The position numbers were made by a program, and so were the translations under genes. From contig NZ_BLAD01000037.1 of NCBI RefSeq assembly GCF_009687845.1, forward strand, positions 227,416 to 291,415: a stretch of DNA of 64,000 nt, written 5' to 3'. How positions within the stretch are numbered: the first letter of the stretch is position 1; every line of letters begins with the position of its first letter. The notes below the pieces were generated by a model. It saw only the letters and a list, made by a program, of their open reading frames with translations. It was not told where the DNA came from and searched no databases. Below, piece after piece: positions 49,514 through 58,294 of the stretch. This stretch comes from Acrocarpospora corrugata. GTDB lineage: Bacteria > Actinomycetota > Actinomycetes > Streptosporangiales > Streptosporangiaceae.

Positions 49514-49909
49514 TCAGCGGAAGAAGAAGAAACGGCCGCCGCCGTCCTCGATCTCCGGCAGGGAGGTGGAGTCCAGGCGGAGCGTGTCCACGCCGGACTG
49601 GGGATAGCCTTCGCGCCGCAGCAGAGCCCTGGCGTGTTCGAGGTACCCGGCCAGTTCGGCGGGATCGCGGACGCGCTCGGCCTCTTCGGCGGTGGCGAAG
49701 ATCAGCCAGATGGTCATGTTGTCCGGACTGCCGTCGAATGAGCAGATGATCTCGAAGTCGACCGGTCTGGGGGCCAGGCCGGCGAATCCGTCCACCTTCA
49801 GATAGCTCTCCACCTCGATCAGATGGGCGTAGTGGATCCGCGCCTCCGCCGCTTCGCGCTGCTGGCGGAGGCGCTTCCTGGCCCGCTTGTTCATCGGCTC
49901 GTCGGTCAC
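49514..49909 (-). CDS. Unknown small soluble protein next to the RHS remnant
   Basis: 131 residues from GTG 49909; ATG 49894 is an alternative. A basic N-terminus (NKRARKRLRQQREAAEAR) is followed by an alpha/beta body (VDFEIICSFDGSPDNMTIWL, YLEHARALLRREGYPQSGVD) and an unusual C-terminus GGGRFFFFR. No family recognised. It is convergent with the RHS remnant (19 bases between the ends). An immunity role is possible from position but unsupported. Confidence 0.6.
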   Translation of the reverse strand: MTDEPMNKRARKRLRQQREAAEARIHYAHLIEVESYLKVDGFAGLAPRPVDFEIICSFDGSPDNMTIWLIFATAEEAERVRDPAELAGYLEHARALLRREGYPQSGVDTLRLDSTSLPEIEDGGGRFFFFR

Positions 49910-49921
49910 GTTCTCACGATC

Positions 49922-49951
49922 ACGCCTTGACCGCCGCCGCGGTCAAGGCGT
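49922..49951 (-). terminator. Terminator hairpin downstream of gnd
   Basis: ACGCCTTGACCGC (49922-49934) pairs with GCGGTCAAGGCGT (49939-49951), a 13-bp perfect stem with a 4-base loop, 53 bases beyond the gnd stop. No U-run. Confidence 0.6.
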
Positions 49952-50003
49952 CCACGATGTATTTCTGTGGCCACCGCTTCCGGATGGGTGTGGGCGGTTC
50001 TGC

Positions 50004-51422
50004 CTAGGCGGGCCGCTCGGTACGGTCGCCCGACCAGTCCGTGTGGAAAGTCCCGTCCCGGTCGATCCGCCGGTAGGTGTGCGCGCCGAAGAAGTCGCGC
50101 AGGCCCTGGATGAGGGCGGCGGGCAGCCGTTCCCGGCGCAGCCCGTCGTAGTAGGCCAGCGCCGAGGAGAAACCGGGCGTCGGCACCCCGATCTGCGCCG
50201 CCGTGGACACCACCCGCCGCCACGCCTGCTGCGCCTCGGTCAGCGCCTCGGCGAAGGTCGGGTCGGCCAGCAGGGTCGGCAGCTGCGGGTTCGCCTCGTA
50301 CGCCGTCCGGATCCGGTCCAGGAACCGGGCCCGGATGATGCAGCCGCCCCGCCAGATCGTCGCCATCGCGCCACGGTCGATGTTCCAGCCGAACTCCTCG
50401 CTGGCGGCCGTGATCTGGTCGAAGCCCTGCGCGTACGCGATGATCTTCGACGCGTACAGGGCCAGCCGGACGTCCTCCACCAGGGAGTAGTTCGGCGCGG
50501 TCCCGTTCGGGCCCTCCAGGTTCCGGGCGGCGGCCCGCTGCTCCGGGTGGCCGGACAGCGCGCGGGCGAACACCGCCTCGGCGATGCCGGTGACCGGCAC
50601 GCCCAGGTCCAGCGCGCTCGCCACGGTCCAGCGGCCGGTGCCCTTCTGCTCGGCCTGGTCCACGATGACGTCCACCAGCGGCTGCCCGGAGGCGTCCACG
50701 TGGTCGAGCACCTCGGCGGTGATCTCGATCAGGTACGACTCCAGGTCGCCCCGGTTCCACTCGCGGAAGATCTCCGCCAGCTCGGCGGGGGAGCGGCCGA
50801 GCGCCTGCCTGAGCAGGTCGTACGCCTCCGCGATGAGCTGCATGTCGGAGTACTCGATGCCGTTGTGCACCATCTTCACGAAATGCCCGGCGCCGTCGGG
50901 GCCGACGTGCACGCAGCACGGCACCCCGTCCACCTGGGCGGCGATGCTCTCCAGCATCGGCCCCAGCTCCCGGTAGGACTCCACGGAGCCGCCCGGCATG
51001 ATGCTCGGGCCGTTCAGCGCGCCCTCCTCGCCACCGGAGATACCGGCCCCGACGAAGTGCAGCCCGCGCTCCTTCAGCGCCGCCTCCCGCCGCCGGGTGT
51101 CGGCGAAGTGCGCGTTGCCGCCGTCGACGATCATGTCGCCGGGCTCCATCAGCGCCGCCAGCTCCTCGATCACCGCGTCCGTGGCAGGACCGGCCTTGAC
51201 CATGATGATCGCGCGGCGCGGGCGGCGGAGCGACGCCACGAACTCGGCCATCGAGCTCGCGGGGAGGAACGCCCCCTCATCCGAGTGATCCGCCATGATC
51301 TGCTTGGTCTTGCTCTCCGAGCGGTTGTGCAGCGCCACCACGTAGCCGTGGTGGGCCAGGTTCCTGGCCAGGTTGCGGCCCATCGTCGCTAGGCCCGTGA
51401 CTCCGATGTCTGCTGTCTCCAT
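50004..51422 (-). CDS. gnd: 6-phosphogluconate dehydrogenase, decarboxylating
   Basis: 472 residues from ATG 51422, with AAGGAG upstream. It oxidises 6-phosphogluconate to ribulose 5-phosphate and CO2 in the pentose phosphate pathway. NADP site GLATMGRNLARNLAHHGY with the NRSESKT loop that favours NADP; substrate motifs VDGGNAHFADTRRR, FVGAGISGGEEGALNGPSIM and the lysine region GHFVKMVHNGIEYSDMQ (about 180). Length is that of the long (470-residue) homodimeric class. TIGR03118-type gene lies directly upstream on the same strand. Confidence 0.97.
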   Translation of the reverse strand: METADIGVTGLATMGRNLARNLAHHGYVVALHNRSESKTKQIMADHSDEGAFLPASSMAEFVASLRRPRRAIIMVKAGPATDAVIEELAALMEPGDMIVDGGNAHFADTRRREAALKERGLHFVGAGISGGEEGALNGPSIMPGGSVESYRELGPMLESIAAQVDGVPCCVHVGPDGAGHFVKMVHNGIEYSDMQLIAEAYDLLRQALGRSPAELAEIFREWNRGDLESYLIEITAEVLDHVDASGQPLVDVIVDQAEQKGTGRWTVASALDLGVPVTGIAEAVFARALSGHPEQRAAARNLEGPNGTAPNYSLVEDVRLALYASKIIAYAQGFDQITAASEEFGWNIDRGAMATIWRGGCIIRARFLDRIRTAYEANPQLPTLLADPTFAEALTEAQQAWRRVVSTAAQIGVPTPGFSSALAYYDGLRRERLPAALIQGLRDFFGAHTYRRIDRDGTFHTDWSGDRTERPA

Positions 51423-51448
51423 GAGCCGCTCCTTTCCGTCAGGCCAGG

Positions 51449-52630
51449 TCAGTAACCGTACGACGAGCCCCCGGCTTTACTCGGCGTCGGTGTGGGGGTC
51501 GGCGTCGTGGACGACCCGGTCGCTGCGGCGGCGCCGGACGGGCGGAGCAGCCCCAGCAGTCCATGCTGGGCCTTGCTAATCCCGGCCGAGAACCAGATCG
51601 CGTTGGTTCCGCCATTCTCGGCGGTCCCACGCTCCAGGTCCCACAGCCCCTCGATCGCGATCGGCGATCCGTTGGCGTTACGCAGCGGGCCGAGGTAACG
51701 GCCGTTGCGCGGATTGTACGCGTTGACCCATCCGTCCCCGAAGTTGCCCACCAGCAAAGCGCCGGAGAACCCGCCGAAGCCCTGCGGTGCGATCGTCATC
51801 GCCCACGGCGCGTTGAGCGCGCCCCGGCTGACGACCCGCCCGCGGAAGCGGCCGTTCGCGGTGAACGTGCTGACGAAGCCCTTGCCCTTGCCTGGCACGA
51901 CCTTGCCGGTGGTCTTGTCCCGCACGGCGTACGCGACCAGGACGGAGTCGCCGACGACCTCGACGTTCCACGGCGAGTAGGTGGCGGGCATGGTCGGGTC
52001 GCGGAACTGCCAGCGCGCCAGACGTACCCGGTTGAACTGGCTGTCGAAGACGTGCACCTTGCCGTGCGAGAACGATGGCGCGAGCAGGAACTGGCCGCGG
52101 TTGGTCTCCATCAGGGCCAGGCCCTTGTAGTCGGCGTTCCGGGTGAACGCGGCGATCTGGGCGTTCTTGGCGTCCACTTCCGCGTTCCAGGCGGTGATCG
52201 CGCCGGACGGGCTGGAGAAGATGAACGTGGCCGGTTTGTCCTTGATGGTGAAGCCGTCGCCCTTGTTGACGACCTGGCCGGTGGGCGCGCCGCCCGGGAT
52301 GGCGACCTCGGTCTGCTCCTTCTTCACCGAGCCCGAGTAGACGGTCGCGGTGCCGGTGCCGGTGCCGGACACCCACAGGGTCTTGCCCATGGCCAGCCCC
52401 CACGGGTTGACCAGTTTGGGGTCGGTGACGGTGGCTTTGCCGGCCACGTCGGAGACGAGGTTGACCTGGCTGAAGCGGGTCGCGATACCGGTGGGTTTGT
52501 GTCCTGCGGCCGGGGTTTTGGCGGGGGTTTTGGCGGGGGTTTTGGTGGGGGTGTGGATGGTCGCATGCGCTGTGCCGGGGATGCTCAGGATGAGAGCGCC
52601 AGCACAGACAACGGCGATGCGTGATCGCAT
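51449..52630 (-). CDS. Secreted TIGR03118 family protein
   Basis: 393 residues from ATG 52630 with AGGAGG five bases upstream. It has a signal peptide (MRSRIAVVCAGALILSIPGTAHA), a short Lys-Thr-Pro-Ala repeat, then the TIGR03118 body: TRFSQVNLVSDVAGKATVTD, KLVNPWGLAMG, WGLWDLERG-like IEGLWDLERGTAENGGTNAI and WFSAGISKAQHGLLG. A beta-propeller of unknown function, extracellular. The C-terminus has a Thr/Pro-rich tail ending GSSYGY. Confidence 0.85.
   Translation of the reverse strand: MRSRIAVVCAGALILSIPGTAHATIHTPTKTPAKTPAKTPAAGHKPTGIATRFSQVNLVSDVAGKATVTDPKLVNPWGLAMGKTLWVSGTGTGTATVYSGSVKKEQTEVAIPGGAPTGQVVNKGDGFTIKDKPATFIFSSPSGAITAWNAEVDAKNAQIAAFTRNADYKGLALMETNRGQFLLAPSFSHGKVHVFDSQFNRVRLARWQFRDPTMPATYSPWNVEVVGDSVLVAYAVRDKTTGKVVPGKGKGFVSTFTANGRFRGRVVSRGALNAPWAMTIAPQGFGGFSGALLVGNFGDGWVNAYNPRNGRYLGPLRNANGSPIAIEGLWDLERGTAENGGTNAIWFSAGISKAQHGLLGLLRPSGAAAATGSSTTPTPTPTPSKAGGSSYGY
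52511..52556. repeat. 12-bp tandem repeat (KTPA) in the TIGR03118 gene
   Basis: About three and a half copies of a 12-base unit (GGGGTTTTGGCG type) code for the KTPAKTPAKTPA stretch after the signal peptide. It is G-rich on the plus strand and likely prone to slippage in steps of four residues. Confidence 0.75.
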
Positions 52631-52849
52631 CGAGCCTCCTAGAAACCTGCTCGGGGTTCTTGACTGCTGAGGTAGCTGAGTTCGCGAAGCTCCCTTACGG
52701 GCCGAGATACGCGGTCATTTCCGGATCGGTTCAGACAATCTAAAACCCAGTAATCAGATAGGCTTAGTGGAGTTAACGGCCCGGCAAAGCCGGTCGAAGG
52801 CCCGGACCTGGGCGTCTATCGTCATCGTGTGATCAATGGAGACCCGCAC

Positions 52850-53737
52850 GTGTTCCTACCTCAGCCGGCGCAGTCCACCCTCGCCGTTCCCCCGCCCGGC
52901 GACGGTCCCGGCTTCTGGGCGGGCGCCCCGAGCGCCGTCGCCGCCGACGGGTTCGTCTACCTCGCCTACCGGCTGCGCCGCCCGCTCGGCGAAGGCCGGG
53001 GCTACGCGGTGGCGGTCGCCCGCTCGGCCGACGGCGAGCGGTTCGAGACCCTGCTCACCATCACCAAAGAGCAGATGCACACCGAGTCCCTGGAACGTCC
53101 CACCCTGGTACGGACTCCGTCCGGCCGCTGGCGGCTCTACCTCAGCTGCGCCACCTACGGCACCAAGCACTGGCGGGTGGAACTCCTGGAAGCCGACGAT
53201 CCGGCCGGGTTCGACCCCGGGCAGACCCGGGTGGTCCTCCCCGGCGACCTGAAGACCGGCGTCAAGGACCCGGTCATCGTCCACCACGGCGGCGGCTGGC
53301 ATCTGTGGGCGTCGTGCCATCCGCTGGAGATTCCCGCCGAGGCCGACCAGATGGTCACCGACTACGCGACCAGCTCCGACGGCGTCGCCTGGACCTGGCA
53401 GGGCACCGCCCTCGACCGCCGTCCCGGCCACTGGGACTCCCGCGGCGTCCGCGTCTCCGCCGTCCGCTTCACGCCCGAGGGCGTCACCGCCTACTACGAC
53501 GGCCGCGCCTCCGCCCAGGAGAACTACGAGGAGCGCACCGGCGTCGCCACCGGCCCCGACCCGTCGACGCTCACCGCGGTCGGCACCGGCCCGCACGCGG
53601 CCTCCCCGTACGGCGGCCTGCGCTACCTGGACCTGGTGCCGCTCCCGGGCGGTGGAACGCGCCTTTACTACGAGTGGACCCGCCCCGACGGCGCCCACGA
53701 ACTCCGCACCGAGCTCCGCACCGAGTTCCGGCCTTAG
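52850..53737 (+). CDS. Five-bladed beta-propeller protein, glycoside hydrolase 43/exo-arabinanase-like
   Basis: 295 residues from GTG 52850, which has GGAGA seven bases upstream; GTG 52829 has none. Blade motifs: PGFWAGAPSAVAADGFVYLA, YRLRRPLGEGRGYAVAVARS, RPTLVRTPSGRWRLYLSCAT, VKDPVIVHHGGGWHLWASCH. The organisation resembles family-43-like sugar-active propellers. Catalytic acids cannot be placed with confidence. There is no signal peptide, so it would be cytoplasmic. Its end overlaps the sulfotransferase end by four bases. Confidence 0.7.
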   Translation: MFLPQPAQSTLAVPPPGDGPGFWAGAPSAVAADGFVYLAYRLRRPLGEGRGYAVAVARSADGERFETLLTITKEQMHTESLERPTLVRTPSGRWRLYLSCATYGTKHWRVELLEADDPAGFDPGQTRVVLPGDLKTGVKDPVIVHHGGGWHLWASCHPLEIPAEADQMVTDYATSSDGVAWTWQGTALDRRPGHWDSRGVRVSAVRFTPEGVTAYYDGRASAQENYEERTGVATGPDPSTLTAVGTGPHAASPYGGLRYLDLVPLPGGGTRLYYEWTRPDGAHELRTELRTEFRP

Positions 53738-54690
53738 GTTCTGGGGCGGCCGTTGCGGGACTGGGACTGGCCGGTGGGGCGGGTGCCGACCAGGCCGCCG
53801 GAGCGCGGGCGGGGGCGGAGCCAGTCGGAGAAGTCCTCGCCGGTGGTGGCCTGGAGCAGGGCGACGTCCTGGGTGAAGTGGGGGAGGAGTTCGGCGCGCT
53901 GAGCCCAGGTGAGCGGGCGGCGGGGATGGGCCCGGTGCTGGAGCAGGCGGGTGAGCGGGGCGGTCAGGCGCTGCCCGGCCAGGCGGTCGGTGATGCGGAC
54001 CAGGGCGGCCAGGAATCGCGTCCGGGGGGATTTCGCCGGCTGGGCGGTGACGTTCTCGCGGGGGATCGTGGTGAGCAGGTCCTGGTCGACGTCGAGGAAG
54101 GCGCAGATGCGGTTCAGGGTGGGGGCCGGGCGGTCCAGCAGGTCGCGGTAGCGGAAGACGAGGACCTGGTCGCGGGGGAAGAGGGTGTAGAGGTGGGCCA
54201 GCTGCTCGCCGTACCGGCCTAAGGCGAGGTAGTGCCAGAAGGGGGCCCAGCCCTCGCGGACGCGGCGGGGTTCCTCGGCGCAGGCGGCCAGGAAGTCGCC
54301 GACGGGTTCCAGGCCCGCGGACCAGAGGTGGGTCCAGTTGGAGTGGGCGCGTTCCACCGGGTCGCGCAGGATCACGATCAGCTTGGCCTGCGGGATGAGG
54401 GTGTGGATGCGGCGCTGGGCCGCGTAATCGTACAGGTAGAACGGGGTGGATTCGCCGTTCAGGGCGCCGGGGCGGAACAGGGCCTCGTAGTCGGGGCGCC
54501 GCCAGATGTGCTCGCGGTAGGTCTCGGCGTCGCCGGGGCCGCCCTTGGTCGGGGGCGGGCCGTCGGAGAGGAAGAACTTGGGTTCCTTGACCGCGGATAG
54601 GTGCAGCCGGGGGTGGCCGGCCAGGGCGGCGTGCAGGGCCGTGGTGGCGGCTTTGGGGGCGCCGATCACCAGGAAGTCGGGCAGCGGCAA
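53734..54690 (-). CDS. Sulfotransferase (PAPS-dependent)
   Basis: 318 residues from TTG 54690, chosen because AGGAGG lies five bases upstream and PLPDFLVIGAPKAATTALH starts the family homology. The 5'-phosphosulfate loop is IGAPKAATTALH (about 8-19), the 3'-phosphate motif LRDPVERAHSNW (about 107-118) and KEPKFFL (about 35) is typical of heparan/NodH-type sulfotransferases. A C-terminal Arg/Ser/Gly-rich tail. Acceptor unknown. It is convergent with the GH43-like gene. Confidence 0.9.
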   Translation of the reverse strand: MPLPDFLVIGAPKAATTALHAALAGHPRLHLSAVKEPKFFLSDGPPPTKGGPGDAETYREHIWRRPDYEALFRPGALNGESTPFYLYDYAAQRRIHTLIPQAKLIVILRDPVERAHSNWTHLWSAGLEPVGDFLAACAEEPRRVREGWAPFWHYLALGRYGEQLAHLYTLFPRDQVLVFRYRDLLDRPAPTLNRICAFLDVDQDLLTTIPRENVTAQPAKSPRTRFLAALVRITDRLAGQRLTAPLTRLLQHRAHPRRPLTWAQRAELLPHFTQDVALLQATTGEDFSDWLRPRPRSGGLVGTRPTGQSQSRNGRPRT

Positions 54691-54769
54691 GACAACCTCC
54701 TACTTTTCCTACAAACTTAGTTGGTAATAGTGCCTCCCGGAAGAGTTTTCTGGTTGCATGGGGGGTGGG

Positions 54770-54798
54770 GGCTGCCGCCGCTTTGCCCGGCGGCAGCC
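54770..54798 (-). terminator. Terminator downstream of the secreted nuclease gene
   Basis: GGCTGCCGCCG (54770-54780) pairs with CGGCGGCAGCC (54788-54798), an 11-bp stem, 12 bases after the nuclease stop. No U-run on the minus strand. Confidence 0.6.
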
Positions 54799-54809
54799 TT
54801 CTCGCCGGG

Positions 54810-55439
54810 CTAGCAGTAACCGAGCATCGTGGTGAGCGCGGACTTCTCGGCGCTCTGGAGCTTCAGCGCGTACTTGTACTTCACGGCGATCCAGGACTTG
54901 GCGTACGTGCACCAGAACGCGGTCCGGGAGGGCTTCCAGGCGGCCGGGTCCTTGTCACCCTTGGACTGGTTGACGTTGTCGGTGACGGCCCAGAGCTGAG
55001 GGCTGCTCAGTTCGTTGGCGAACTGCTGGCGCTTGGCGGTGGTCCAGGCGTTGGCGCCCGACTTCCAGGCCTCGGAGAGCGCCACCATGTGGTCGATGTC
55101 GACGTCGGAGGCCAGCGTCCAGGTGGCGCCGTCGTACGGGCTGTACCAGCTGCCGGAGGTGGCGGAGCAGCTGGAGTTGGTGACCACGCCGGAGCCGTCC
55201 CGCTTGAGCACGGTCTCCCGGGTGTCGCAGGAGCCCGAGATCGTGATCCAGTGCGGGAACAGGTCCCGGTTGTAGCTGGCCGCGTTGGCCTCGTTGGCGA
55301 CGGTCAGCGCGGCGAGCTGCGAGGTGGCGGTCGCCGTCGACGGAATCCCCGGCGGCGTCGCCGAAGCCGGCGAACTGACGGCGAGGCTCAGGGCCAGGGT
55401 GGCGCATAACGCCGCGAACAGAGCGATGACTCGCTGCAC
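54810..55439 (-). CDS. Secreted HNH-family (GmrSD C-terminal/DUF1524-like) nuclease
   Basis: 209 residues from GTG 55439, with GGAGGG five bases upstream; the longer frame to 55526 would hide the signal peptide VQRVIALFAALCATLALSLA. Catalytic region: ASDVDIDHMVALSEAW (about 105-120), with Asp-His as in the DHxV nuclease motif, then NVNQSKGDKDPAAWKPSRTA (Asn/Lys) and WCTYAKSWIAVKYKY. Typical of actinomycete extracellular nucleases of this family. Cysteines (SGSCDTRE, SSCSAT, CTYAK, GYC) suggest disulfides. Confidence 0.88.
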   Translation of the reverse strand: MQRVIALFAALCATLALSLAVSSPASATPPGIPSTATATSQLAALTVANEANAASYNRDLFPHWITISGSCDTRETVLKRDGSGVVTNSSCSATSGSWYSPYDGATWTLASDVDIDHMVALSEAWKSGANAWTTAKRQQFANELSSPQLWAVTDNVNQSKGDKDPAAWKPSRTAFWCTYAKSWIAVKYKYALKLQSAEKSALTTMLGYC

Positions 55440-55721
55440 GAGTCCCTCCTTCGGTCCGGCCCCGGCCAGGCGATTCCTGGACGGCCACGAGGCCGAACTA
55501 CGAAGGACGGTGACATTAGCTACCAAGCCACGAAATATCAGGCTTTGACCATCCAGAAGTGGACTATTCGTGTGATCACGCCTGTTCTACGCTCGCGCAA
55601 TGCGCTGATCTGCGGCGATGTCGCAACGTGACTTTGCAAGCCGTCCGAACTGGATGTGAAGTTCCTGTAAACGCGACCTGGCCGACCCCGCGGCCCGGGC
55701 GAAGCCGGTGCTGCGCTGGAT

Positions 55722-57476
55722 TCACAGGTCGAGCCAGTAACCGCTCGGGGCGGTTTGCCAGAGATGCCAGAGGGCGCCGTCGTCGCCGCGTACGAAGATT
55801 TCCAGGCGGCCGTCCTGGTTGGCGGCGATGACCGGGCCTTCGGACACGCGCGGACCGGGGATGCTGAACCAGCTGCCCCAGCCGTTGTTGGGGGCCGTCT
55901 GCTCGATGATCGAGATCTGGTCGCCGGCGTTGCGGGCGCATACGGTGAGGCGGCCGTCCTTGTTGCGGGCGACGGCGGGTTGGATCGCGTGACCGCCGCG
56001 AGTGCCCCACCCGCTCCAGCTTCCGTCGGGTTTCTGCCAGATGTGGTGCAGGGATTTGTCGGGCCCGGTCCCGAAGACCTCCAGGCGACCATCGGCGTTG
56101 GTGCCGACCACGGGATTGATGATCTTTCCGCCAAGGGATTTCCAGGGATGCCAGCCGGGGCCGCTCGGATTCTGGGACAGCAGGTGGAGGGCGCCGTCGG
56201 TCCCGACCGCGAACACCTGGAGCCAGCCGGCCTTGTCCAGGGCAACCGTGATGGGCGGGCGGATCGTCCCCGCGTTGAGGGGTTCCCACGTGCCCCAGCC
56301 ATTGCTGGGTTTGGTCTGGGCGACGTGGATGAGTGCCCCGCCGGGCGTACAGGCGAATACGTGCTGGCGGCCGCCGGGGGTGCGGATCGTGGTCGGAGAG
56401 TGGATGTTTCCGCCCAGGGTGCCCCAATGGCTCCAGCCGTTGTTGGGGCGGGTCTGCCAGATCGCGGCCAGGGAGTTGTCGCCGGTGACGGCGAACAGCT
56501 CCAGCCGGCCGTCCTGGTTGCGGCCGACGGCGAGCTGGCGGAGGACGTTCGCGCCGAGGGATCCCCACGCGCTCCAGACACTGTTGGGGGCGACCTGCCA
56601 GATCTGGTGGACTTCGCTGTCCATGCCGACGCCGAAGACCTCCAGCCGGCCGTCCAGATTGGCGCCGACCGTCGGCTCGTAAATCTCACCGCCGAGCGAG
56701 CGCCACGGCCAGCCGTACCGGGGTCCGTAGATCACCTGGGCGCCTTGGACGTCGTCGCGGGTCAGTTCCGCGGTGTCGTTGAGGGTGGCGTACATGACGG
56801 CTCGGGGATCGTCGGAGTGCCCCAAGCCGATGGCGTGTCCGAATTCATGGAGAGCGACACGGTTCAGCCTGTTTGAGGGCCATGAATCGTCCGGGTCGTA
56901 CCTGCTGGTGACGGGTTTACCGCTGTCGGTTGGATACTGGGTACGTGCCAGAGCTTTGCCAGGACCATCCCATTTGAACCATGAGATCTGGATGAGGCCA
57001 TCTTTCGGGATCTCGGTGAAGTCCAGTGGAATGACCGCCTGCCACCGATCGAAGGCGCCACGGAAAGCCAGGCGCTGCGCTTCTTCGCTGATCTTGGGGT
57101 TGAATTCGACGATGTTGTAGGTGATGTCATGGTGCTGCCACCCGGGAGGCTGCACGCTGTACCGAGCCGCTCTGGCCGCACCGACATCGGGGTTGCCGCA
57201 GCGAGGCCGGGCCATGAGGGCCAGGGTGGGCCCATCCACCTGTCCGGTGACGGGTAATCCCATCGCCTGCTGGTACTTGGTGACCGCGCTGGCCATCGTG
57301 TCGTCGTATCGGCTCGGGTTCGCCGGCGCGATGGGCACGGCCGCCCTGAACCCAGGGTATTGGGCCTGGATCTCAGCGTTGGGGAAGTACCCGTACTGCC
57401 TCAGGAACCCATACAAGGCCTGAACATCCGACCCTTGATCACCTTTTCTCAACATCTTTCCAGGAATTGCCGCCAT
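55722..57476 (-). CDS. Matrixin-like metalloprotease with cysteine switch and PLL-type propeller
   Basis: 584 residues. Residues 1-90 are a peptidoglycan-binding-like helical prodomain (VQALYGFLRQYGYFPNAEIQ, YQQAMGLPVTGQVDGPTLAL). PRCGNPDV (91-98) is the matrixin cysteine-switch motif that blocks the zinc in the zymogen. The catalytic domain follows (FDRWQAVIPLDFTEI, then HEFGHAIGLGH at 210-220, with Met 228 as the Met-turn). From about 240 there are seven repeats of about 50 residues (NLDGRLEVFGVGMDS, NADGRLEVFGTGPDKS, NQDGRLEIFVRGDDG), a seven-bladed propeller like the PLL family of lectins. There is no N-terminal signal peptide although family members are exported. Start ATG 57476 follows AAAGG. 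Confidence 0.88.
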   Translation of the reverse strand: MAAIPGKMLRKGDQGSDVQALYGFLRQYGYFPNAEIQAQYPGFRAAVPIAPANPSRYDDTMASAVTKYQQAMGLPVTGQVDGPTLALMARPRCGNPDVGAARAARYSVQPPGWQHHDITYNIVEFNPKISEEAQRLAFRGAFDRWQAVIPLDFTEIPKDGLIQISWFKWDGPGKALARTQYPTDSGKPVTSRYDPDDSWPSNRLNRVALHEFGHAIGLGHSDDPRAVMYATLNDTAELTRDDVQGAQVIYGPRYGWPWRSLGGEIYEPTVGANLDGRLEVFGVGMDSEVHQIWQVAPNSVWSAWGSLGANVLRQLAVGRNQDGRLELFAVTGDNSLAAIWQTRPNNGWSHWGTLGGNIHSPTTIRTPGGRQHVFACTPGGALIHVAQTKPSNGWGTWEPLNAGTIRPPITVALDKAGWLQVFAVGTDGALHLLSQNPSGPGWHPWKSLGGKIINPVVGTNADGRLEVFGTGPDKSLHHIWQKPDGSWSGWGTRGGHAIQPAVARNKDGRLTVCARNAGDQISIIEQTAPNNGWGSWFSIPGPRVSEGPVIAANQDGRLEIFVRGDDGALWHLWQTAPSGYWLDL

Positions 57477-57799
57477 GACACAGGACCTTTCGGTGAGAAG
57501 TGGTCCAAATTAGCCTCGCACGCGGCAGCGGAATTCCAAGTAGCTCACGGCATTCGATATCAGAACCGCAGGATGATGGATGCCATCACGGATCACGTCC
57601 AGGCGGGGATCATGGTGTCGGGATCGGCCCGCAGACCGCCGCCGCACACACCGCGTTCACCACGCCGACGATGATGACGGCCTCCCCGGCATCGTGGTCA
57701 CGGACGACGATGGGGATGGCATCCCGGACTTCGTCGAAGACGTGGGGGAGAGAGAATGAGGAGCGCATTTCCCGTATGTGCCTGCCAGGGGGCCCTGAC
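57477..57799. other. Region upstream of the unknown gene, with an EF-hand-like fragment
   Basis: 323 bases between divergent genes. A reading frame ending at TGA 57757-57759 encodes a C-terminal piece VVTDDDGDGIPDFVEDVG (57694-57747), which has the DxDxDG calcium-binding pattern, but no start is seen in that frame. It may be a frameshifted remnant of a small gene. Otherwise no feature is supported. Confidence 0.35.
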
Positions 57800-58294
57800 G
57801 TGATCACCTTCGAATTCACTCCGTCGGCTTCCGATGATTCATGGACTGACAAATGGAGCCCGCGTAGCAACGGCAGGAACGTGCCCCCGCAGGAGGTGGA
57901 CCAGTACGGGTTCTTGTTCAACTGCTTTCACGTGGAAGTGGACCTGGCCATGGCGCAGTTGAGCATCCAGCGCAGGCGCCTCACTGTCCCGGTGGTCGAC
58001 CTCATACTGATGTTTGAGCTGATCAGGAAATCATTGATCAGAGAAGGGTTCGTCGAGGCCGCGGCCTCAAGAAATCAGATCATGCTCGTCTGCCGACTTG
58101 TGGGGGAGCACGTGCTGGTCCAGGCCGAGGGTCAGTCCGGGGAAGCCCGGGTCTCGTTCACGGAGTTTCTCGAATTCCATCGGCTCGCCTCGATTCGGGC
58201 CATGTCGATGCTGTACGCCGCGCACCAGGAACTGCACCAGAATCCCTACCTGGCCCACGTGGAGGAGATCCTGGACGTGGTCGGTGTGGCCTGA
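57800..58294 (+). CDS. Unknown soluble protein downstream of the metalloprotease region
   Basis: 164 residues. GTG 57800 is preferred, with AGGGGG seven bases upstream; ATG 57776 and an open frame up to 57500 are less likely. The sequence has alternating strands and helices (VITFEFTPSASDDSWTDKWS, EVDQYGFLFNCFHVEVDLAM, DLILMFELIRKSLI, RVSFTEFLEFHRLASIRAMS) and no signal peptide, membrane helix or recognised domain. The size and acidic, soluble character would suit an immunity-type protein, but this is only a guess. Confidence 0.55.
   Translation: MITFEFTPSASDDSWTDKWSPRSNGRNVPPQEVDQYGFLFNCFHVEVDLAMAQLSIQRRRLTVPVVDLILMFELIRKSLIREGFVEAAASRNQIMLVCRLVGEHVLVQAEGQSGEARVSFTEFLEFHRLASIRAMSMLYAAHQELHQNPYLAHVEEILDVVGVA

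Noticed and set aside
49514-49909. Firm call as RHS immunity protein
   Set aside because: Opposite orientation and no recognisable immunity family. Kept only as a weak hypothesis.
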